The position numbers and the translations under genes are program-made. Of a DNA stretch of 64,000 bases, positions 28,140 through 39,400 are shown piece after piece. Position 1 is the stretch's first letter, and every line of letters starts with the position of its first letter. The notes under the pieces are model-generated. The model had not been told where the DNA came from. It did no database searches and saw only the letters and a list, made by a program, of their open reading frames with translations. The stretch is from Neopestalotiopsis rosae. Its lineage: Eukaryota; Ascomycota; Sordariomycetes; Amphisphaeriales; Sporocadaceae. The stretch spans positions 1,612,001-1,676,000 of the forward strand of contig JALGAS010000007.1 in the NCBI GenBank assembly GCA_023078685.1, read 5' to 3'.

Positions 28140-29326
28140 ATCCTCGCTCGATGACCAGTTTGGAGCGTCTCACAAATAGACTTGGTAGAATGTTCATATT
28201 TCATATCTCATAATTGTACAAAACCTTGTTACTCAACGCCTTGCGAAGAGAAGTTTGAGCGGATTCATGGAGTTGATTGTTTTCTGAACCATACGAGTGT
28301 CTGGTCTGGGTTCGAGAATAATCAGCATGCATCCCAGTCCCTATCACATTCAATAGTTCAGCCTTGGTACGCTCGAGTTTGCTAGCAAACATTGCTTCAA
28401 TACCACTTCTCCAACAAGAGCACTCAGCTGGAATCGCCTCTTTTGGTAGGAGACTACATGGTTTAGATAGTCCTAGCTGAAATGTTTGTATTTATAATAC
28501 CAGTCTTATAAGCGGTTTAGCAATGCACCTTGTCATCTTACAACAAGGGGGATCCAGTTTTGGACTCGATTAGTATTGACATCATCTTTGCCATGTGCTT
28601 GTGTGCGCCTTGTTTCCCCCACAGAGGCAGGGCAGGGGTTCTCAAATGCCGGCCGCGATGGAGAAAGAGATAGAGAGAGTGCCAGTGCGGAGTAGCAAGT
28701 TTGGCGAGCAAGACTGTCGACGGTTTAGGCAGTCAACCCCGACTGGTTCATGGGTCTCCAAGTGAAAAGTGCAGTCCATGGTGATGAGCATGTTTGCTTT
28801 GAGATTATCATGGGCGTCGCTCTCGATAATTAATGATAGTCGGTCGAATGTACCTATTGAAACAAGAAATGTGCTTTCAATATACTCTTGGAGCCTTTGC
28901 TAGAAGTCTACATCCTATTCCTACTCTGTTCGCGTACAGGGCGCACAATGTATAATGCGAACGAGACGTCTCCAATTGATAGTAGTTCGCCATTCCAGAT
29001 TTGTACCACACCTCCTTACTTGCCCAGAGATCTGGTAGCGAATATCGAGATGGGTGTGTAGGACCACGGCGACCGGGATCCGTCATCCAGGACTTGGAGA
29101 AAACCGTCATCTGCAAGGGATATCATTTTGACGGGCGGACGCTGGCCACGCCGTTTGGCCGGTACACACACATTCATATATGAATGACAATGTTTGAATC
29201 CATAGCTGATACTAGAGCATTTCAGCTGCAATTCTTCCATGTCTTGATTCATTTTTCTCATTATTCCAGACACACTTTCATAAGCTGAGTAGCTGCCGCC
29301 TCCGGCAGTGTAGACGTCCACTCACC
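28140..29326. other. Intergenic region between cutinase and MFS genes
   Basis: About 1.2 kb hold the cutinase 3' end and the MFS promoter. No gene, tRNA or repeat was seen. Confidence 0.55.
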
Positions 29327-31148
29327 ATGGACGAGAATCTCGACGCGCGAGCCATCCAGGAGCTCGAGGAGGTCCTGCACACCAAGATCTATCCCGGCAC
29401 CGAGATCATGAAGGACGTGGGAACCCACCACTTTGTCAAGGCGGCGCATGGCAGCGCCAGCGTCTTGGTGCCGCAGCCGAGCGACGACGAGCACGACCCC
29501 CTCAACTGGACGCCGAGGTGGAAGGCCATCACCATGTTTTGTGCGACCCTCTTCTCCGTCGCTTTGAATCTCGGTCCTCTGGCTAATGCGCCCATGTTTG
29601 GTACGTACGGCTGGAATATATTACTGTTAATATTTCAAGAAATGCTGACACGAAGTAGAGGAGTACATTAAAGAATGGAACTGTAGTCTTGCAGATGCGG
29701 TTCAGTTCACCGGCAAGTATACTCCGAGTAGATTGCACCATATATGCATATACTAAACTTGTCCAAAGGTGTGGCCATTCTTGTCCTCGGCTTCAGTAAC
29801 TTTATATGGGTTCCGCTGTCCGTCTGCTACGGGCGGAGACCAGTCTTGATCGTCAGCACGTTAATCTGTGCCATATCTTCAATCTGGAGGGCGCGCGCCA
29901 CGAGCTACAACTCATTCATGGGCGCTTCGGTTCTCAACGGCCTGGCAGCGGGGCCCTGCGAGACTGTACAGCCGCAAATCATCACCGACATCATCTTCTT
30001 GCACGACCGGGGCAAGTACCAGACGCTCTACTTTAGCATGTACTTTGCCTCACTCATGGTGGGACCCATCATCTCGGGCGCCATGGCGTCCAACGTCGGC
30101 TGGCGTAGTTTCTGGTGGTTCAACACGGCCCTGCTCCTCGCGTGCTTCGCGCTCAACGTGCTGCTCTTTCCAGAGACGCGGTACCCTCGACCGGCCAGCC
30201 TCGACCCCACGATTGCTGCCGCCGACAACACTGCTGCTGCTGCTGCCAAGGGTGACCACGGCGTCCTCGCCACCAAGGAAGCGAGCAAGGAGACCAACCC
30301 GGCCGATCTGACGCCCGCCGTCACCCACCAGGACCCGTGGCTCGGGCGCGGCAAGCCCAGCAAGTCGCAGTTCAAGCTCTTCCAGGCGTACCACGGCAGC
30401 ATCCTGCAGGAGCTGTGGGTTCCGTGGTACCTCCACCTCTTCCCCATCGTCGAGTTCGCGTCCTTTGTCGTGTCCTTTACCGCGAGCATGTACCTCGTGG
30501 TCAACCTGTCGCAGTCGCAGGCGTTTGCCGCCCTACCTTACAGCTACTCGCCCCAGACCATCGGCCTCTTCAACCTGGCCGTCTTGATCGGCGCCATCAT
30601 TGGCCTCTTCACCAACGGTCCCTGGTCCGACTGGGTCGCGGCGTACCTCACCCGCCGCAACGGCGGCGTGCGCGAGCCCGAGATGCGCCTGCCCGCCATG
30701 ATCCCCTACGTCGCCGTCATGATCGTCGGCGGCGTCGTCACCTCGGTCGGCTACGACTACCACTGGCCGTGGCAGGTCATTGTCGTGGTCGGGTGGAGCT
30801 GCCTCGGCATGCAGGTCGCCGCGCTGCCGGCCATTGCGTCCACCTACGCCATTGACAGCTACAAGCCCGTCACGGGGTCCTTGTTCGTCGCCATTACGGT
30901 GAATAAGAATGTCTGGGGTTATGGTGTTAGGTATGTAAACTCGTGAGGGATGAAATGAAGTATAGCGAGCTAACAGTGATCACCGCAGCAAATTCTTGAC
31001 CCCGTGGGCCGAAAGGACTGGATTCCGACAACCCATTCTAGTCAACATGGCACTGACCATCTTCTTTTGTGCGACAAGTATCATCTTCTGGATCTGGGGA
31101 AAGAAACTTCGAGGCATGACCAAGGACTCTTTCGTCCACAAGTTATGA
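29327..31148 (+). CDS. MFS transporter, DHA1 (drug:H+ antiporter) type
   Basis: A 12-helix proton antiporter of the plasma membrane, resembling fungal efflux pumps for drugs, polyamines or toxic metabolites. Exons 29327-29600, 29659-29712, 29769-30930 and 30989-31148 give 549 residues. Features are an acidic N-terminus, the DHA1 signature DPLNWTPRWK at about 57-66 just before helix 1, a motif-A-like loop CYGRRPVL after helix 2, a long variable central loop (rich in Ala, Lys and Thr, about residues 230-290), and a C-terminal half with WPWQVIVVVGW and NKNVWGYGVSKFLTPWAE. Intron 2 (29713-29768) begins with GCAAGT rather than GT; this is the only join I found that preserves the frame and the family sequence. 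The preceding exon is only 54 bases. Substrate is unknown. The gene is convergent with the S28 peptidase, with stop codons about 145 bases apart. Confidence 0.92.
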
Positions 31149-31293
31149 TGAGTGAATCCTGATTGGAAGATGCAGAGCGTGCCATGTTCGTTTCGCATGC
31201 ACAATTCGATTCTTTCTGACACGTGGGAAACATTGTTGGCAGTAATAGATCTTGCAAAATTTATTCTTTGCGGGGTATACGCAGCGCTGTAAT

Positions 31294-33389
31294 CTAAAGA
31301 AGCAGAAACCATAATGCCACTATACCTACTAAAGCCATGCTGAGATGGTGATCTTGTAGTCTGGAGCCCTCGTTTGTCGGCAATGATGAGGTGGTACTAT
31401 TGCTACCACCAGTGGACTTGGCGGCATAAAACTCCGCCACCCAGTCTGAGATTTGACTAATTTCTGCCTGCTGTGCCGCCGCCACGGCCGGGTTGACGGC
31501 ATTCGACAGGGACAAGTCATTGCAATGCCGACTGCCATTGATGAGAATCACGGGCACGCTGTCGGTACTGTTGAGTGGACCGCCCGGTCGGAACGTTGAC
31601 GAGACCGACGCAGAGCGCCATGGGTCGTATTCGCCGTTTGAGTATAAGAGACGTGTCGACGCTCTGGTTTCCCACCCACCCGTGTGATCATTGACTTGGA
31701 TTTCAGTCTTTCCTTGGCTGCTGGCAAATGTTTTACCGTGCTCGGTTGGAAAGAAGTTTTGACATTGCCGTTCATAATAGTCGGCGTCTAAAAGACGTGA
31801 AATGAGTGCTGGCTGACCAGGAGGCGGGCCACTGTTTCTTGTTAGTCCCTCATCTTTTCCTCAAGCAATTGGTTGATAACATACATTTGCCAGTAAAATA
31901 GTGGTTCGTTGCATGTCATCCAGACCCAAGTACGACCGACATAATTGCCTGGTGAGAGGTCTTGGAATACTTGCATAGAAGTATCATAGGAGTTCCAACA
32001 CTGGACATTCATAGGACCAGCCCAATCGCTGTATTTGAACTTGTCACAATCTACCACAGTTAGACAATATGCCATGGCCAACGGTTTTGTAACATTCACT
32101 TACAATGCGGCAAATATTTCGACTTGAACCAATTGGCAAAATTCGGCAAGGCCGCTTGCAAGCCTACACCGGCATCACTGTAGACCTTGGGCTGGCCCGG
32201 CACCACCCCTTCAATCGCATCGCACATCTCATAGAATTGAGAGTCCTGTGATGTGAACTGTATGTCCTGCCATACACTTGCGGGCGAAGTAATTGCCCCG
32301 GCGGCATCATCGTCGTGGTCAAGGTCTTGCACGGCAAACATTTCCTTCAGAGACTGCTTATCTTGAGGACTCCCGTGTAGAAAGGTGTCGTCAACATAGT
32401 CGACAATGGCCGCGTAGTCGTGACTACAATTCTGAGGCATGCCCTGAAAATGGATCAGCTGGCCTTCGTACAACCCATGATATTGGTACTATTCACTTAC
32501 CATTTGTATCGGGTACCAATATTCCCAAAAGTCATAGACTGCTTGTACCGGTGCACTAGAAGCATGATATGCCCAAAAGACACCTGGAGCCAACTATGTC
32601 TCATTAGCTAGAGCATAGAATGTTTGTTCTTGAGATATACCTTTTCAATCCATGCTGCTAATGCTCCGCCATAGGAACCTGAAACCCAAACCCACGGCTG
32701 TTTCCTGTTAGCAGATTCTTCTCGGCCGGGGGTGAAGCACTGCAGCATACCGCCTTCGGCGCATTAGTAGCACCACTGGTATCAAATGGCAACTTGACGT
32801 TTTTGGCAAAATTGGTAAAGTCAGCTACAGCTTGATCGAGCGTGAGATACTGTAAATTCTCCGTCGTCAGATTTGGAAATGGGCTAGATGACCCCCAATA
32901 TCTGTCTAGAATCTGAAATCAGAGCCGGCAACTTGGTGAGTAAGGACTCGTCGACTCACGTTCGATCAAGATGACTGCTCCACCAACAGCCTTTGCGTAC
33001 TGGGCAGACATAGTCCCATCCGTCAAAAAAGCCGTGTAAATGGCTGCAGAATTTTCGCCTGGTGTCATCAGGATAATCTGCAATGGTCAGGAAATGTCTA
33101 GCCAAGGCAAATCTGCTCCATTCTCGCTTACTGGAGAGCCTGGCCCTTTCCAATATGTGGTATTATACCAGTACGACTGCTGAAATGTTCCCAAAGAGGG
33201 ATTGTCATGGTCGATTGGCTGCTCAAAGCTATCATTGCCCGTTAAAGAGTCTGACCTGTCCATAAGCCGGCGGACCTCGTGATCTTCCAGGCTCATTGGC
33301 TCTATAGACGGCCTTCGCGGAAATAGACCCAGTACCGGCTGGGTCCATATCGCCCCAAAGAGTAAGGACAGTACCGCAGCATTCCTCAT
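31294..33389 (-). CDS. Secreted S28 family serine peptidase, probably GPI-anchored
   Basis: Related to lysosomal Pro-X carboxypeptidase and dipeptidyl peptidase II, which remove residues next to proline. The eight exons are 33389-33132, 33077-32960, 32905-32751, 32697-32641, 32593-32501, 32443-32104, 32050-31885 and 31831-31294, giving 574 residues. There is a signal peptide (about 1-21). The nucleophile is Ser185 in SGSYGG; the other triad members are Asp465 in NGEYDPW and His498 in GSRHCND. The family segments ILIEHRYWG (about 123-131) and CNEPLFYWQ are intact. The end has a Ser/Thr-rich spacer followed by a hydrophobic tail (ALVGIVALWFLLL), as in GPI-anchored proteins. The last acceptor is ambiguous: two AGs six bases apart both stay in frame. 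The N-terminal part carries several N-glycosylation sequons. It probably digests extracellular proline-rich peptides at the cell surface. Confidence 0.9.
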
Positions 33390-35548
33390 CTTCAATGGTG
33401 GTACCAGTACAAGTTGAGAATCAACTCGGGGAATGCAGAGACAGAAGAACGTTGAATGCACGACAGCGGTCCGTCAAGGGACGCTGATGTCCTTGACTGA
33501 TTGATATAAGCTTTGACCGAAACTCTTGAGCATGACAAACTCTTTTTGTGGTTCCAAACCCTTTTCTGGTAACTACACAATGAGGCGCCACAAGTCGGAG
33601 GCGGCTGACTGGTGAAAAGTAGTATACGCTCCGATGATCTGGTCCGACTTGGATCATGGCAAGTCTAGTGCCGCTTGTCCCCAAGACCTGCATCCCGGGC
33701 GGCTGATGCAACCACTGCGAATCTCAGACAGAATCTCGCCCACCCAGGTGCCGATTGGTCTGGCAATGGGAATTGTACTGTAGTAGGTGTATGTTGTCCG
33801 GGATGGCTGGTAGACCACGTGCGCAGCGGGCGTTGCTGCAGAACCTCTGTCTTTGACGAGCGCGGCGAATTGATTGTTGCCAACACTTTGTGTCTCCCTT
33901 TGGGGAAGGTCATGCATGTGCAACTGGAGGTTTTGTCACTATCGGGACCTCGAGCCCACTGTTCGCGGGTGTACCGATTAGGAAGGTCATGATGCTGGCA
34001 ATGCTAAGAGCAAAAAAGAATGCACAACATATGCAAGGTGAGATTCTTGGTTGGAATCATAGAGTGCAGTGCATCAGCCTCATTCGTTCATGAACTCTCC
34101 GACTGGATGACCGGTAGATATTGTAGCATTGAAGCTCGAGTGTTGATTGCTTTCCTTGGCGGAGTGCCACTGAATTTGCTATGGTCAGTAACTATTTTTA
34201 GAGCATCGAAAAGAGTCGGTCCAAGAATTTGAGTAGCTAAAATGATCCAGATAACTGAGAAACATAATTCTAGAGATCAAGGTAAAACTGTGTGACGCGG
34301 CAGTAGAAGGCAACTGCTCTTCCAGGAGTCTGACTGATGAGCAGAGTGCGTACTCAGATACGCAAACATGATGGTGAGCAAACGGGGCTCGGCCGCGTCA
34401 CTGCCTCTAAGTCCTGAATGCACGACAGGCAATCAGTATCATCTCGTGCAACGCGGCTATGATATCAAAACCTTTGATATGATCAGTGAGAGTTCTCGGT
34501 GTCAATCGACCAATGCCGGGCAACGCATGTTGAACGAGTGATGAAGAGACGGGGCATCGGGACTTGTAAGTTGTACACAGGCGTGAAATTGGTGGGGTCT
34601 GGCGCTAAAACAGGCCCTCTTGTCCCGACTCTGGGGCTCCCACTCTGACCATTGGTGGGGGATGTTTAAACGTACTTGCAGCAAGCATTGTACTTGTCAA
34701 AAAATAATCTCTCGATAGCAGATTTAATATATTGGTACATCCATAGGCTGTCGGAGTTAATCTAGTGCTGCAGTCAATCAGATAATGCCAAGAGCGCAGA
34801 AGGATTTGTCGGTGCTGGATAGTAGCGGAGCGCCAGGCAATATCCTGCCAATACACTTCTACGCACCATAGCTAGATGTTGTATGCGTGGAGGGAGACTC
34901 GGTTCTGCACATATTCAGATACTTCCAAGAAGTGATGTAAATTGGCCAATCATTTCATCTTTGACTCTAGATGGGCCGAGTAGTGGGTAGTGCGTATTCT
35001 GTTTGATATAGAAACAAACTGCCCATATCGTCCATCTTTGTAAGGCATTCATGCCTATTATCAATCGCCAGTTGGTGATGGTGTGCGGCCCCGACCGAGC
35101 AAGCGTCTTTATAGCTTCGTCAGTTCGTGACGCGTTGTTATTATCAGCAGCATCATGCATCTAGCAAGATTTACTTCCAGTCTATTTGAAACAGGCCCGA
35201 CATGAAATCTTCTGGAGTTTACTTGCTTTATCCTTTTCTTGTTGAAATCATACGGGAACAATCATAGTGTGTAAGTAATCCATACTACGGTAGAGAGATA
35301 GTAATTCTAATGTCTCAATTGGTTGGTGTGATCAGGCCCCCACAGCCCGCTAGTGAGTTTGTGGCGGGGTGGGGATTTCCATTTGTGGCTTGTGCGTCCA
35401 ATCCAGGCGCTTTCGTGGCTTGACTTGCTGCTCCAGTTTGGGTGGTGGTGCATCGAGCTTCGACATCACGACCGCTGAGATTCCGTGATACCGAAGACCC
35501 AAAGAAACGTCCCTCTCAATTCGCCGTCCTTCCCACCCCTTCACAAAC
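33390..35548. other. Intergenic region between S28 peptidase and NDUFB7 genes
   Basis: About 2.2 kb, the shared upstream region of two divergent genes. No frame has coding character and no repeat stands out. Confidence 0.55.
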
Positions 35549-36001
35549 ATGGCCGGAAGCTCTTTCGAATCGTTGCCGAGTAAGCGCGTATCATGACATC
35601 CAATTGGACCAAGTTGAGGCCATTTGCTGACCATTGGGGGGAAAAACACAGAGGCAACTCGCGAGGAGATGCGCGAGGCCAAACTCCCCATTGCCTACCG
35701 AGACAGCTGCGCCAACCTCTTGATTCCCCTCAACCGATGCCGGGTGGACACATACTACCTTCCCTGGAAGTGCGGCGTACGTTACAAGCCATCCTTCCCT
35801 CTCCGGGGCCCGCCGAAGAGACACCCTTCACGACGAAAGAAACCCAGAGCCAGAGCGATTGGGATTGAGTATACTAACCGATGGGCAAATCTATAGGACG
35901 AGCGACACAGCTACGAAAAGTGCCAATACGACGAGTTCAAGAAGCGCGTGGCCAAGATGAACGAGTTGAGGGAAGCCAAGGAGGGAGCCAGAAGCAATTA
36001 A
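35549..36001 (+). CDS. NDUFB7: Complex I subunit NDUFB7 / B18
   Basis: An accessory subunit of mitochondrial NADH:ubiquinone oxidoreductase, located on the intermembrane-space side of the membrane arm and imported through the Mia40 disulfide relay. Exons 35549-35579, 35652-35776 and 35897-36001 give 86 residues. The twin CX9C motif is complete: Cys30-Cys40 and Cys51-Cys61, with LPWKCG and HSYEKCQYDEF as in the family. The N-terminus is short and lacks a cleavable presequence, as expected. The first coding exon is only 31 bases. Both introns have good branch points (CTGAC and CTAAC). It is convergent with the large acidic protein gene. Confidence 0.93.
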
Positions 36002-36436
36002 AGATTTGGTTGTCCTAGGACGAAAGGTCAAAGTGGAAGGAAAAGGGCATGAAACTGTGTACATATACCCAGTAATAGGGAAACGGCTACTCGGCGCACG
36101 AAATACAAACATCAGACACCTATTTTTTATCGCCTGTTTCCAAAGTCTTTGAGACGGATCAATGGTCTTGAAAAGGAAGCGCCGTTCAACGACGGGCAGG
36201 ATTGTGAGACGGACAGCGCCATGACTTGATCAAAACTCACTTCATCGTGGTGGAGGAACGGCTAGACTTCTGGGGAATTTGCATATTGTCTACTGATGAA
36301 CTCGAACATGCTGACTGGGTATATTTATTATATGGTCATGTCTACCAGCACTACCAGAATCAATTTGACATGAAGTCCTATTGGTCCATGGACTGTTCAT
36401 CTCAAAGTACTACCATCGTTCCAGGGCAACTACCTC
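36002..36436. other. Intergenic region between convergent NDUFB7 and coilin-like genes
   Basis: 435 bases between two convergent stop codons. It holds the two 3' ends only; no gene was seen. Confidence 0.6.
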
Positions 36437-39400
36437 CTAGAACCTTGCACTTGGTTTGCGTCCCTTGTTCAGTCTCTTCATTGCGGCAGCAGCGCTCTCC
36501 ATTCTCTTCATTTGAGATCCATATGAGCTCTGTGAGGTACTAGCTGCTCTGTTCACGGTCGCGACCTTCTTTTGAGAAGCCACTGGAGCCGAAGAACTCT
36601 TCGGGAGGCGGGTCTTCTTGACCCAGCCTGATCCTCTTGGTAGGCTGACTTGGGAAAAATCGTCCTTGGTCAAATCGTTGGCCGGAGAGTAGTTCTCATC
36701 CTTATCGTCGTCGGCATAATGCTCAGTAAACTTGGGCTCGTCGCTATCAGAGCTGATTTCCAAGACTTGTGTGCCGGGCGGGAGCGAGAATCGCGAAGAA
36801 GACACTCTCTCTGACTTTCTCCTTCCCTTGATTGGGGGAGGGGAGACTCGCTGTTTGATACGAGGTGGCGGCGGTGGTGATGAGGAGGATGGAATTGTTT
36901 GTTCCTGATAAGGAGCACGACGACGAGTGGTCGGCGGTGGTGAGATTGCAACATCCGTCCGAGCGTGGGTTGGTAGCGATGACAATCGATCGGAGACAGG
37001 ATCGTTACCCATGTTCCAATCATTGTTCACAGCAGCACTAAAGGAAGAAGTGATCACTGGTAACCTTGATGACTTGGATGCGAAGCTGTCGCTGATCTTG
37101 CTAGCACTTTGTGAAGCTTCGTCATCTTCATCGTCATCAGAAAAATTGTCCAGTTTCCGCATGGCCGCTTCATACTCCAAATCACGTTCACTGGCCTGCT
37201 CCGACTTTTGGGATTTCAAGATAGAGAGCAGCTGCGACTTTGAAGGGCTCTGCGTCCGGCGAGACGAAGCTGCTGTACACCAGACTGTACCCAAAGAGGC
37301 AAGCGAGCAAGGAGTAGAGGCATTCGAGTCCGCTACGTCCTTGTTGGAAGGACTGTCTTTCAGTTGAGGAGTTGACTTCTTTGGAGTTTCCAAGCCATCG
37401 TCTTTTTGTGGTGAAGGCGGGACTGGTGTTGTCTCCTCATCATTACTGGTTACGTGAATCTCCGCTGATGCAGCGGGGTTGTTATTATCGTCCAACTCTA
37501 TGGAGTCGGCTCGAAACGACTGTGGCTGATCCACGCCCAAGTCCATGGATAGATCAAGTTGTCTTCCACTGGTAACGCTGCTTGTAGACGATGGAGGGGC
37601 CTCGGGTCTCGGGTACGTGAACCTCGGCGTCCCCGTAATGACATCGGTCTCGTGTATCTGGATCGATGTCTCATCTTGGTCGTGAATTGGATCAGAGACC
37701 ATCATGTCTGCATTTGCTGCTGAAGCTGATGGCGTCAAAGGAATATCATCACAGGATGGTCCCAAAGATTGTTCGTCGCCAGCCGATAAGCCATATAGCA
37801 CGCTTGTTGTCTCGTCGTGCAATTGGCGCGAAGGGCTACTGACCTGCGAATGGTCAGATATTGATTTCTCGGCTGGCGACTGGGCTTTTTCCGAATTCTG
37901 GATGGAGGGAAGTTGGGCAGTACCTTCGACCAACGATGCAGGTTCTTGACCAAGTCCAGCTGCAGCAGTAGCGACGGGCGTCGACGCTTTGTTCTCTGCT
38001 GCGCCCAGACGGGAATCCTCTGCTGGTGGCACGGTGTCATCAAATCCTTCAAATGTGGTGTCTTTCAAGTCGCTGGTACAATCCACATCAGCGGTGACTT
38101 GCTCTGGATGACTTGTAGTAGGTTCATCAGTGGCCGCGGCGTTGGTTGGGATTTCCCGGGGTTCCGTGGTCTCTTTGGTCTCGCCCTCGATTGAAGGAAC
38201 TGTAGGCTCTTGGCCGGCTTCTTCGAGGGGTATGGCTGGCTGCAAGACTCGGGGTTCCATCATTGCGGAGAAACTAAGTGTGCGATAGCCATCGTTCATT
38301 CGTCTCGTCTCCTCATCTTCTTCCACTTCATCTTCCGAGTCAGGCGCATCGAACTTGTCATACACGCGTTGACCTGTGAGCTCGTCGTATTGCTTCTCTG
38401 TTTGCTCTAGATCCCGGTCACGTTTAGCCAACATGACCTCTAGCCCCGTTGCATCGTCGTCGATTCTGCAGATGACGCCGGTCAAGTTGAGCACCTCAGG
38501 CTGCCAGTTAGTCGCCTTGGAAAGAATGAATTGTTTCCATGTAATGACCATGCCATTTTGAGCATCGCCAGGACGAAGCGGCGGTAGATCCTCCAGATTC
38601 TTGGGAAGCGAGGGCAGATCATCTATGTCGGTCAGACGGGTGGTCTCGTCCACGTTTTTGGTGGTATCAGGCTCCTCTACATCGTCATAGTTGAGCTCCA
38701 TGGGGACATCGTCGAGCTGCTGCGCGCTGTTAAAGGTTGTGTCTTGATAGTTCTCTACCCAATCTTGGGATTCGTCGTGGGATCTTGTACGGCCTTCATC
38801 TTGCTGGTAAAAATGAGACTGGTTGCGTTCTGCCTTCTTGCCCTTTCCGCCACGCTTGTTTTTACGAAACCAGGCATTCTGCTGTTGCGGATCCCAACGC
38901 TGCACAAAGGGGAAAGGCGGTTCGCTCAGCTCAACTCCCTCCTGACAACATTCGACAGCTCGGTATGTGATTTTCGCGCGCCACGCATTTTCATCAACTT
39001 CAGCAAGCTCCTTCTGTTTTTCTGCCACGGGAATTTCAGTGTCTGGCTTTTCGGTAACCAATCGAGCGTTTTGTAACGGTTTGACGTCTTTCATGAGTTT
39101 ATCCCGTAGCTTTTCTTCGTCGTCCTTGTTCTTGGGATTCCGGAGGCCCAGTGCGCCGAAAAGCATTCGTCGACCAGCCCCCAGATCCAAACGACGTCGC
39201 TTCTGCATGGAAGATGGCGACTCTTCCTGCGTGTTGGGGGCATTGTCTCCTGTCGCTGTGCTCGAGGGCTGCTGTTGTGACTCCGCGGGCTTTGCAGGAG
39301 TAACTTCGTCTCGCTTCCGCTTCTGACTAACCTGAGAGCCATCGAGGTTGGAATCACCGTTGGGACCGACCTCAATGCCTCCGCTCGCCAAAGCTTCCAA

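Noticed and set aside
29713..29720. A GT donor inside GCAAGT in the MFS gene
   Set aside because: Using the GT two codons later breaks the frame with the next exon; the GC donor gives the expected family sequence.
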